DNA of 64,000 bases from positions 288,341,057 through 288,405,056 of the forward strand of contig CM053029.1 of the NCBI GenBank assembly GCA_028564925.1, read 5' to 3'. Source of the stretch: Lithobates sylvaticus (lineage: Eukaryota; Chordata; Amphibia; Anura; Ranidae). The position numbers and the translations under genes were made by a program. The notes under the pieces were generated by a model that did no database searches, was not told the DNA's origin, and saw nothing but the letters and a program-made list of their open reading frames with translations. Below are positions 55,936-64,000 of this stretch, in pieces (the stretch's first letter is position 1; each line of letters starts with the position of its first letter).

Positions 55936-56444
55936 AAATTTCGTACCTAGGGGGTGTGTATAGTATGCCTGTAAAGGGGCGCATGTTTCCCGTGCTTAGA
56001 ACTGTCCCTGCACAAAGTGTAATTTTTGCAGGAAAAAAAGCATTTAAAATTACTTGCGGCTATAATGAATTGTTGGCTCCCGTAATACAGAGAACAGTCA
56101 TTGAAAGTAATTGATAAAACCGTGAACCGTACCAGGCCACATGCCCTCAACATTGGGAGGATGCTTTGGGGGTCTCATCCCCACAACCCTGGCCGGTGGT
56201 TGTGGGGGTCTGCGGGCGGGGGGCTCATCAGAATCTGGAAGCCCCCTTTAACAAGGGGACCCCCAGATCCCACCCCCCTGTTTGAAATGGTAAGGGGGTA
56301 CAGACAAAAGTACCCCTACCAATTTACAAAGAAAGTGTAAAAAAAAATAAAAAACACACAGACACCGTTGGGAAAAGTCCTTTATTTAAAAATATTTTTT
56401 TTTTTAAAAAGATTCCAGCGGTGGTAATCCACTCTTGCTATCAG

Positions 56445-57398
56445 GCCTGGATTTACTCCCTTTTCTGCCCCAAGGCTGGGTCCTTCAATGACCCCCCCCC
56501 CCCACACACACACACACACCACCGTTCCCGTCATTTATCGATGACTGCTACAATAGATCAATTAAAAACATATCTCCACACACAAGAACACTGAAAATAA
56601 CTGGCTAAAGTATTTAAAAGTTCTGATTAAGTAAAGCTAAACTGGTCCGTCTGGTTGCTATATGTTAATGCACATCATTACCACTCACTGAACAGTGGAG
56701 CAATCCCAAATAATTGAGCAAGTAAAGTGGCACATTAATACACATACTACAGGAGAGTGTCAGAGAGTGCAGACATACTGCACGAGATTACCAGAGACTG
56801 TGGATATACTGCACAAGATTAGCAGACTGCGGACATACTGCACAAGATTAGAAGACTGCGGACATACTGCACAAGATTAGCAGACTGTGGACATACTGCA
56901 CAAGATTATAAGAGACTGCGGACATACTGCACGAGATTATATAACGCTGTGGACATACTGCACGAGATTATAAGAGACTGCGGACATACTGCACGAGATT
57001 ATAAGAGACTGCGGACATACTGCACGAGATTACCAGACTGTGGACATACTGCGCGAGATTACCAGAAAAAGAGGCCAGGTGCGCCAAACTAAGTGCAGTA
57101 TATAAAATCACTGCTTAATAAATTTAAAAACCAAAGCCAAATGGCTACTAACAAAAGCAGAGTGAATACAGGCATATAATGGATAATGGATAATACAGGG
57201 GCCAGGTGCTTCAATGGGCCCCAATGACAGCTTTGCAGAGAGAGTGCACAGAGGACACAGGAGGCTGTATTTGCACACTAGCTAGCAGAGAGGGGGTAGG
57301 GCAGGGAGCTCCACTTGGAACAGAGCGGCTGTAGTCAGAGCAGTGATTGGAGTGGGCATGTCAGTGGAGCTTCTGGCCTGGCCCCCAGACCTCCGCAT
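56445..57398. other. Foreign segment in foldback 3 with minisatellite
   Basis: Replaces part of the left arm, compared with foldback 1. It starts AGGCCTGGATTTACTCCCTT, has a CA microsatellite (56495-56520) and about ten units of 27-35 bp built on GACATACTGCACAAGATTA (about 56755-57065). The opening resembles hAT elements starting CAGGGCCGGATTTAC, but no matching right end was found. Confidence 0.6.
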
Positions 57399-57404
57399 AT
57401 CACT

Positions 57405-57640
57405 GGGGAAGCCTGGGCCACCCGTCACCTGACCCCACCCCCCTCTGACGCAAGGGAAAAGCTGGGCTTCCCCAGTGATGTACGGGTGACCCCGCCCCCT
57501 CTGATGTAACGTAGGTTTCCGTTACATCAGAGGGTGCGGGATATCCCGTATGTCACTGGGGAAGCCCGACTTCCCCCTTGCGTCAGAGGGGGGCGGGGTC
57601 AGGTGACGGGTGGCCCGGTCCTCCTCAGCTAAGACCTGGG
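57405..57640. repeat. Centre of foldback 3, GC-rich palindrome
   Basis: CACCTGACCCC, CTCTGACGCAAGG, GGGAAGC and TGTACGGGTGACC on the left are mirrored to about 57625; the axis lies near 57515 in CGTAGGTTTCCGTTAC. It matches the central palindrome of foldback 1. Confidence 0.85.
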
Positions 57641-57859
57641 ATTCCTGCAGTGTCTCCATGGAGACAGGATGCGATGTGCTGGACGTCATAGGAAGAGATC
57701 AGCCTTCGCTGGAACCTGGAGAAGAGATCACCCATCGCTGGATAGCGAGAGTGGATTACCACCGCTGAAATCTTTTTTTTATTTTTTTTATTTTTAATAA
57801 AGGACTTTTCCCAACGGTGTCTGTGTGTTTTTTAATTTTTTTTTACACTTTCTTTGTGA

Positions 57860-58350
57860 AATGGTAGGGGTACTTTTGTACCCCATTACCATTTCAAACA
57901 GGGGGGGCGGGATCTGGGGGTCCCCTTGTTAAAGGGGGCTTTCAGATTCTGATAAGCCCCCCGCCTGCAGACCCCCACAACCACCGGCCAGGGTTGTGGG
58001 GATGAGGCCCTTGTCCCCATCAACATGGGGACATGGTGCTTTGAGGGGTCACAGACCTCCAAAACATCCTCCCAATGTTGAGGGCATGTGGCCTGGTACG
58101 GTTCAGGAGGGGGGGCGCTCTCTTGTCCCCCCTCTTTTTCTGCGGCCTGCCAGGTTGCATGCTCGGATAAAGGGTCTGGTATGGATATTTGGGTGGAACT
58201 CCACGCCATTTTTTTTTTATTTGGCGTGGAATTCCCCTTAAAATCCATACCAGACCTGAAGGGTTTGGTATGGATATTTAGGGGGAACCCCACGTAATTT
58301 TTTTTAAATTTGACCCGGGGTTCCCCTTAATATCCATACCAGACATGAAC
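57860..58350. repeat. Shared multi-hairpin module (foldback 3, right arm)
   Basis: Same block order as the other copies: GGTAGGGGTACTTTTGTACC, CCTTGTTAAAGGGGGCTT, ACAACCACCGGCCAGGGTTGT, CATCAACATGGGGACATGGT, CCTCCCAATGTTGAGGGCAT, GGATAAAGGGTCTGGTATGG and CCACGCCA-TTTT-TGGCGTGG. Confidence 0.88.
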
Positions 58351-59969
58351 GGCCCACGCATATTTTTTTTATTTTTATCAATGACTTTCAATGACTGTTC
58401 TCTGTATTACGGGAGCTGACAATTCATTATAGCCGTGAGTGCTTTTAAATGCTTTTTTTCCTGCAAAAATGACACTTTGTGCAGGGACAGTTCTAAGCAC
58501 GGGAAACATGTGCCCCTTTACAGGCATACTGTACACACCCCCCAGGTACGAAATTTAAAGGAGTATTACACTTTTATTGTTTCACTTTAAGAATTATTAA
58601 AATCACTGCTCCCGAAAAAAGGCAGTTTTTACGTGTTTTTGCATTTATGCATGTCCCCTGGGGCAGGACCCAGGTCCCCAAACACTTTTTATGACAATAA
58701 CTTGCATATAAGCCTTTAAAATTAGCACTTTTGATTTTGAACGTTCGAGTCCCATAGACTTTAATAGGGTTCTAAAGTTCACACGAACTTTAGATCTGTT
58801 CGCAGGTTCTGGTGCGAACCGAACAGGGGGGTGTTCGGCTCATCCCTACTGATTACCAACAATACAGACCTGATCACGGATGTGGAAATACGGGACAATT
58901 TAGGGAACAGAGCTCACAGGTCAATTGGCTTCCGTATAAATTACACAAATAGGAAACATAAGAGGAACTGAATTTCAAAAGAGCCAACTTCCCTAAACTA
59001 TGAACCTTACTAGAAGGCAAAAATTGGGATAAAATCTTAGAATGCAGAGGAGAGATGGGTTTGCTTTAAGAGCATATTAAATAAGGGCATTAGCCAATGC
59101 ATCCCATTAGGTAATCAATTTAAAAGAACAAATGTCCTGAATGGCTTAACTCCAATGTAAAAATGCATATAAAAGCAAAGGAGAAGGCCTTCAAAAAATA
59201 CAAGGTTGAGGGATCATCATCAGCATTTAGATTTTATAAAGAATGCAAAAAGAAATGTAAGGGTGCAATAAGGACGGCTAAGATAGAACAGCAAAAAGGG
59301 GAGGACAGACTATATTGGCCCCATAAATAATAAGGGAAGGACATCTGGTTACAAAGGAGGGGGAGATGGCAAAGGTATTGAATTTATTCTTCTCCTCAGT
59401 CTTCACGAGGGAATCGGGGGGCTACAATATCCAAAACTGCAGTGTTTATCCTCATGACACATCACAGGAAGCACCTCCATGGTTAACAGAGGACAGAATT
59501 AAAATTAGACTTGGGAAACTTAACATTAATAAATCACCAGGACCAGATGGCTTCTGGGGTACCGAGGGTACTTAGGTAACTCGATCAAGTAATTGCCAGA
59601 CCATTGTTCCTATTTTTTACTGACAGTCTACTGACTGGAATGGTACCAGCTGATTGTAGAAAAGCCAATGCAGCACCAATATATAAAAAGGGCCCTAAAT
59701 ACATCCCTGGGAATTACAGACCAGTTAGCCTAACATCGATAGTATGTAAACTCTGGGAGGGGGTGATAAAGGACTATGTATACGATTTTAGTAATGAGAA
59801 CGGTATCATTAGCAGTAATCAGCATGGAATCATGAAGAATCGTTCTTGCCAAACCAATCTACCAACCTTCTATGAGGAGGTGAGTTGCCAGCTAGAAAAA
59901 GGAAGGCCCGTAGAGGTGGTGTATCTGGATTTTGCAAAAGCATTTGACACAGTTCCCCATAAACATTTA

Positions 59970-61172
59970 GGCTGCGTACACACGAGCCGACTTTCCCGCC
60001 AAAAGTCCAGCGGACTACGTTTTAAGTTCAGACTTAAAATTGTCCGCTGGACTCGCGAGTCTGGCGGACAATCCCGCGGTCTGTGTGCTAGTCCGTGGGA
60101 CTTTTGAAATGAACGGACTTGCCGACACAAGATCGGAAAGTCCGTTCATTTAGAACGTGACTGCAGGTAGACGGGACTAGCGAAGGCAGTGAATGCCGCC
60201 ACGCTAGCCCTGTCACCTGGCATGGATTTAAAGGGGAAACCCTATGCCGAAAAAACGGCGTGGGGGTCCCCCGCAAATCCACCTCAAACCCTTATCCGAG
60301 CACGCAGCCCGGCCGGCCAGGAAAGGGGGTGGGGACGAGCGAGCGTCCCCCCTCCTGAGCCGTACCAGGTCACGTGCCCTCAACATGAGGGGTGCCCTGG
60401 GGAAAGGGGGGCCGTGGGGCCCCCCCACCCCAAAGCACCTTGTCCCCATGTTGATGAGGACAAGGGCCTCTTCCCGACAACCCTGGCTGTTGGTTGTCGG
60501 GGTCTGCAGGCGGGGGCTTATCGGAATCCGGGAGCCCCCTTTAATAAGGGGGCCCCCAGATACCGGCCCCCCACCCTATGTGAATGAGTATGGGGTACGA
60601 TGTACCCCTACCCATTCACCTATGGTGTAAAAGTGTAAATAAAAAAAAACACACAATTTTTTCAAATATTTTATTGCACTGCTCCGGGGGTCTTCTTCCG
60701 TCTTAAGGGGTCTTCTCGCCGGACTCCTCCGCTCTCTTCTGCTCTTTTACCTAGCTCTTTCACGAGCGGAGGAGCCTTTTTTCTTTGTCGCCGCCGTCAT
60801 CGTCTGGGGGTCTCGTTCCGCCTTCGGGGGTCTTCGGGGGACTTCCGGGGTCTCTTCTGTTCTTGCCGCTGTCGCCACCTTCTGCGCCGTCTTCTTCTTC
60901 CGATGTTGACTCGTCGCTCTCTCTGGCCGGAATGGCAGAGACACGCTGTGATGTGACTTATATAGGGACAAGGAGGCGGGGTCACATGTTCATGCCACAT
61001 GGTGACCCCGCCCCCCTATGATGTCACAGTCCCGGAGGATGCTGGGGCTGTGACATCATATGGGGGTGGGGTCACCATGTGACATGAGCATGTGACCCCG
61101 CCCCCTTGTCCCTATATAAGTCACAGCGTGTCTCTGCCATTCCAGCCAGAGAGAGCGACGAGTCAACATCTC
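59970..61172. mobile_element. Harbinger-type composite, right end lost
   Basis: Left end GGCTGCGTACACACGAGCCG next to TTA (59967-59969). Internal order is the mirror of the element at 23898: palindromic TCCGCCGGAC blocks, hairpin module (60215-60620), polyadenylation signal on the minus strand (TTTATT, about 60671), Arg/Glu-coding-like stretch and TATA. It ends in a large inverted repeat (arms about 60903-61009 and 61064-61172, starting GATGTTGACTCGTCGCTCTC), each arm carrying a TATATAAG (minus strand at 60957-60964, plus strand at 61113-61120). The opposite terminus is absent, with loss of adjoining LINE sequence. Confidence 0.8.
60660..61120. promoter_or_regulatory. Back-to-back TATA boxes with GC boxes
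   Basis: Two mirrored promoters-in-form: CTTATATA on the minus strand at 60957-60964 and TATATAAG at 61113-61120, separated by about 150 bp that contain GGGGCGGGGTC- and GACCCCGCCCCC-type boxes. Only the minus-strand unit has a downstream AATAAA in its element (60671). Promoter activity is inferred, not shown. Confidence 0.35.
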
Positions 61173-61666
61173 CGCAGGATGTGGAAACCTTGCAAAAAGA
61201 TCTGAACAAATGAATGGGGTGGGCAACTACATGGCAAATGAGGTTCAATGTAGAAAAATTTAAAATAATGCATTTTGGTGGCAAAAATATGAATGCAATC
61301 TACTCACTAGGTGAACCTCTGGGGGAATCTAGGATGGAAAAGGACCTGGGGGTCCTAGTAGATAATAGGCTCAGCAATGGCATGCAATGTCAAGCTGCTG
61401 CTAACAAAGCAAACAGAATATTGGCATGCATTAAAAAGGGGATCAACTCCAGAGATAAAATTATAATTTTCCCGCTCTACAAGACTCCGCTACATAGTTA
61501 TGAGGAAAGGTTATGAGGAAAGGTTGCGAGCACTGAACTTATTCTCTCTGGAGAAGAGACGCTTGAGAGGGGATATAATTTCAATATACAAATATCGTAC
61601 TGGTGACCCCACAATAGGGATAAAACTTTTTCACAAAAGGGAGTTTAACAAGACTCATGACCACTC

Positions 61667-62403
61667 TGTCACGTACCTGGTGGTTGAGCCCACGAATGCA
61701 GGGAGCGGCGTCTCGTATACCTCCGGCTCGGGAACCCCTGGTAGAATAGACAGGGGCTCGGAAGCACAAAGGGGCACAAGTGCCTGGCGGGTTACAGGTG
61801 TAGGGCTGGTCCCGACGTCTGGAGTACTGTAGGACGACCAGTAGAGGACTAGAGCAGGAACCCAGTCGTAGAAGACAGGCAGGTGGAACTTGCGGATAGC
61901 CGGGAGAGACTGGAGTCCGAAGCTGAAGTAGGTCACAGACAGGCCGGGTCAAACACGGGCAGGCAGGTGCGGTACCGAATCAGCAGGCAAGGCGTAGTCG
62001 TGAAGCAGGCCGGGTCGTTTAACAGGCGGACAGCAGAGTACCAAGGAGCAGGCAGAAGAGATGTCAGGACAAGCCGGGATCGAGGACAGGCAGCAGGCAC
62101 GGGGTATCAGGAACAAGCCGGGTAGTCAGGTATCAGAAGTCAGGTAATTCACAGGTAGCTGGTAGCTGGGGGTCACGGGAACGCTGTAGACCGGACAGCA
62201 AGACAGCATGGACAGGCACTTCCTTAAATAGCGCTTCTGGCGCCAAAACGGACTCAAACAGCGTGCGTGCGCGCTCCCGTGCGTGCGCGCGCGCTCCCGT
62301 GCGCGCGTGCGCGCTCCCGTGCGCGCTGAGCGGCTCTTTTGCTGGACAAACCATAGCCGATTCTCCTGCTGGCAGAAAAAGGTACTGAACGCTTTTCTTG
62401 ACA
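61667..62403 (-). repeat. 3' LTR of the Ty3/Gypsy element
   Basis: 737 bp bounded by TG and CA, placed directly after the polypurine tract of the element on its coding strand. It contains GGGTC/CAGGC-rich imperfect repeats (61930-62110) and an alternating purine-pyrimidine GCGTGCGC run. The partner LTR lies outside the window, so divergence cannot be compared. Confidence 0.8.
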
Positions 62404-64000
62404 TTGCCCCCCCCTAAGGGGCAGCCTCCGGATGCCCAACCGAACCATCTTACTTGCGTGTGCATTATTAAATGCCCGAATCAGTCTCTTTGCATGAATG
62501 TTGGATTCCGGTTCCCACGAATTTTCTTCCGGGCCGTACCCCTTCCATTTCACCAGATACTGCACACGCCCGCCTCTTCTCCTACAATCAAGGATCGACT
62601 CCACCTCGAATTCCATTTCCCCATCAATGAGTACCGGTTCAGGAGGCCCCGTATTTCGGCCAACAAAAGGATCTGGGACAGTAGGTTTGAGCAGAGCTAC
62701 ATGGAAGACTGGGTGGATCCGGAATGATTCGGGTAGCTTTAATTTATAAGTTACACTATTGATTTTTTTTTCCACAGGGAAAGGACCCACAAACTTAGGG
62801 CCAAGCTTCTTGGAGGGACATGCCAATTTCAAGTTTAATGTAGACAGCCAGACTTGATCTCCTGGTTTTAAATTGAGTTCTCCCCTTCTCTTCCTGTCAA
62901 AGACCTCCTTGTAATATTCCTGAGTTCTTGTCATTGTCTCCTGGAGTAGTTTATTATTGGCACTAAAAAAATTCAGCGTTTCCTGAGCAGCAGGTACAGG
63001 ACATTCCGGTATGCAGTTTGATAGAAATAAAGGGTGAAAACCATAATTTGCAAAGAAAGGAGTCTGTTTTGTAGCAGAATGAATTGAATTGTTATAGGCA
63101 AATTCGGCCAGCGGCAATAGAGGAACCCAATCGTCTTGTGAGAATGATGAAAAGCAGCGTAAGTACTGCTCCAATGTTTGATTCGTCCTTTCTGTCTGGC
63201 CGTTTGTTTGAGGATGGTAGGCTGAAGAAAAGGACAAATTGATCTTCAGAGAGCCACATAATGCCCTCCAGAATTTTGAGGTGAATTGTACCCCACGATC
63301 TGAGGTTATGTTTGCCGGAATGCCATGAAGTCTTACGATTTCCTTAATGAAAATTCTCGCGGTTTCGGCCGCAGAAGGAGTACCCTTCATGGGAAGGAAG
63401 TGAGCCATTTTAGAGAGTCTATCCACCACTACGAAGATGGTTGAATGATCTTCCGAGGGAGGCAGCTCAACAATAAAATCCATAGAGATCATTCTCCATG
63501 GTCTCTCTGGGACAGGTAATGGTTTCAACAGCCCCCAAGCTTTTGATTTGTTGCCTTTGTTCTGGATACAGACGGTGCAGGATTCCACATAATCCCTACA
63601 GTCCTTTGTTAACTGTGGCCACCAAAACATGCGTTGGAGCAATTCAGATGTCTTGTGCACCCCAAAATGACCAGCTAACTCATGGTCATGACAGAAGTTC
63701 AGAACAGCCACTCGCACCTCCTTAGGTACGAAGATCTTTTCTCCGTACCATAACAGATCGTCTCTGGTTTGTAGAGTGGTATCAGGTGGAGAAGAAATTC
63801 CTGCGGAAGCCTGTTTTATCTGAACCAGCAAATCTTCTTGGAGTAAAAGAAAACTTCCAGAAGACAAGATGGTGTCCGGAGGAGAAGAAGTTTCAGGTTC
63901 ACTAAACATCCTAGAGAGGGCGTCTGGTTTGGTGTTCTTCGACCCGGGCCTGTAAGTTATGTGGAGAGAAAATCGCGTAAAGAAAAGTGCCCACCTGGCC
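62254..64000 (-). CDS. Gypsy pol C-terminal part: integrase with chromodomain
   Basis: The open frame enters from the window edge with the end of the RNase H region (YRPGSKNTKPDALSR). It then shows the integrase zinc-binding segment (H..H..CTVC), the catalytic core (DFIVELPPS, TSDRGVQFTS, HPQTNGQTERTN with its glutamate), the GPY/F-like region (GPKFVGPFPV) and a C-terminal chromodomain (VEYLVKWKGY-like, then SWEPESN). This order defines chromoviruses, whose chromodomain steers integration to particular chromatin. The frame extends a little into the LTR. It appears whole as far as seen. Confidence 0.95.
   Translation of the reverse strand, partial: ARWALFFTRFSLHITYRPGSKNTKPDALSRMFSEPETSSPPDTILSSGSFLLLQEDLLVQIKQASAGISSPPDTTLQTRDDLLWYGEKIFVPKEVRVAVLNFCHDHELAGHFGVHKTSELLQRMFWWPQLTKDCRDYVESCTVCIQNKGNKSKAWGLLKPLPVPERPWRMISMDFIVELPPSEDHSTIFVVVDRLSKMAHFLPMKGTPSAAETARIFIKEIVRLHGIPANITSDRGVQFTSKFWRALCGSLKINLSFSSAYHPQTNGQTERTNQTLEQYLRCFSSFSQDDWVPLLPLAEFAYNNSIHSATKQTPFFANYGFHPLFLSNCIPECPVPAAQETLNFFSANNKLLQETMTRTQEYYKEVFDRKRRGELNLKPGDQVWLSTLNLKLACPSKKLGPKFVGPFPVEKKINSVTYKLKLPESFRIHPVFHVALLKPTVPDPFVGRNTGPPEPVLIDGEMEFEVESILDCRRRGGRVQYLVKWKGYGPEENSWEPESNIHAKRLIRAFNNAHASKMVRLGIRRLPLRGGQCQEKRSVPFSASRRIGYGLSSKRAAQRARERARAHGSARARTGARTHAV

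Larger units (their letters stand above)
52182..58848. mobile_element. Foldback hAT-type element 3, carrying an L1
   Basis: TAGGGATGAGCTTCGAG (52182) and GTGTTCGGCTCATCCCTA (58848), flanked by the perfect 8-bp repeat CTGATTAC at 52174-52181 and 58849-58856. Left end type B, right end type A, as in foldback 1. The left arm is interrupted by an L1 (52530-55935), has lost the CACGCC stem series near 56115, and contains other sequence with a minisatellite at 56445-57398. The centre is near 57515; the right arm to 58848 is complete. Confidence 0.92.
51991..61666 (+). mobile_element. CR1-type LINE in pieces
   Basis: Pieces: 51991-52181 (a GDSILRRTERPIC frame resembling the esterase-like domain of CR1 ORF1, then an endonuclease piece), 58849-59969 and 61173-61666. 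It is interrupted by foldback 3 (52182-58848) and a Harbinger-type copy (59970-61172), and followed by a Ty3/Gypsy element from 61667. The endonuclease phrase runs across the foldback: NKTFLDLLITN before, NTDLITDVEIRDNLGNRAHR after. Internal deletions are evident between the ORF1 and endonuclease parts and between the RT and C-terminal parts. Confidence 0.8.
59366..61666 (+). pseudogene. CR1-type LINE ORF2, broken
   Basis: RT blocks visible in remnant frames: NINKSPGPDGF (about 59525), NYRPVSLTSIVCKLWE (about 59715), NQHGIMKNRSCQTNL and VYLDFAKAFDTVPHKHL (about 59920-59969). The Harbinger-type copy cuts in there, and the motif with the catalytic YADD is missing. After 61173 the frame resumes with the MEKDLGVLVDNRLS and NRILACIKKGI blocks and the typical CR1/L2 tail YEERLRALNLFSLEKRRLRG then HKREFNKTHDH. 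Frames change several times and there is an internal duplication of TATGAGGAAAGGTT at about 61500 and 61513. Endonuclease remnants lie upstream at 58849-59365. Confidence 0.85.
61667..64000 (-). mobile_element. Ty3/Gypsy chromovirus, partial at window edge
   Basis: A fossil LTR retrotransposon on the minus strand. It consists of the 3' LTR (61667-62403, ends TGTCACG and CTTGACA read on the plus strand), an adjoining purine tract on the coding strand (about 62404-62418), and pol running off the window end. It is inserted in the CR1-type LINE; the base quintet CACTC before the LTR may be its target duplication, but the other border is outside. The visible part looks whole, which points to a young age. 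The LTR includes a GCGTGCGC-rich run (about 62255-62330). Confidence 0.92.

Noticed and set aside
62254-62404. Arg/Ala-rich C-terminal extension of the Gypsy frame
   Set aside because: It is read from the GCGTGCGC-rich part of the LTR and is not a separate domain.
1-64000. tRNA, rRNA, snRNA or bacterial-type signals
   Set aside because: No cloverleaf-like or rRNA-like sequence and no operon structure was recognised in the window.

Overview
The window looks like an intergenic stretch of a large, transposon-packed vertebrate genome, most likely an anuran amphibian and plausibly a true frog. This is inferred from the mix of elements: Tx1/L1-type and CR1-type LINEs, piggyBac, Tc1, hAT and Harbinger families, and a chromodomain Ty3/Gypsy element. 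No intact host protein gene is visible. The only host-like coding remnant is a short decayed fragment near 49.8 kb resembling the DND1/A1CF/RBM46 RNA-binding protein family.

Layout. 1-2.2 kb: a tandem array, then two small transposon fragments. 2.2-12.7 kb: a large foldback hAT-type element (8-bp target duplication ATCTTGAG) split by a near full-length L1. 12.7-14.9 kb: quiet sequence with two MITEs. 14.85-46.6 kb: apparently one old hAT element swollen by nested insertions. These are a TTAA MITE, an old L1, a second truncated L1, Harbinger-type elements, a second foldback (duplication ATGATCAG) that itself carries a 9.8 kb piggyBac, a minisatellite, another hAT and a very young Tc1. The host's own hAT transposase gene (minus strand, decayed) is cut in two by the second foldback. 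46.6-51.4 kb: low-signal sequence with a hAT-type element (duplication CTGATGAC), the DND1-like remnant and a 170-bp-armed hairpin. 51.4-61.7 kb: a 95-bp tandem array followed by a CR1-type LINE. That LINE is broken by a third foldback (duplication CTGATTAC, itself holding a 5'-truncated L1 with an intact reading frame), by a Harbinger-type composite, and by a Ty3/Gypsy chromovirus that runs off the window end.

Three open reading frames look intact enough to suggest recent activity: the Tc1 transposase (340 aa, DD34E, matching 214-bp inverted repeats), the piggyBac transposase (656 aa, DDD plus a C-terminal cysteine-rich finger), and the reverse transcriptase part of the L1 at 52.5-55.6 kb.

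The most unusual signal is a roughly 400-bp multi-hairpin module. It occurs in all three foldback hAT-type elements and also inside the Harbinger-type elements, although the two groups differ in terminal repeats and target duplications. In several copies it lies beside a TATA box and an AATAAA signal, like a small transcription unit. The shared termini (TAGGGATGRGC) of the foldbacks and of the decayed autonomous hAT suggest the latter's family once mobilised the former.
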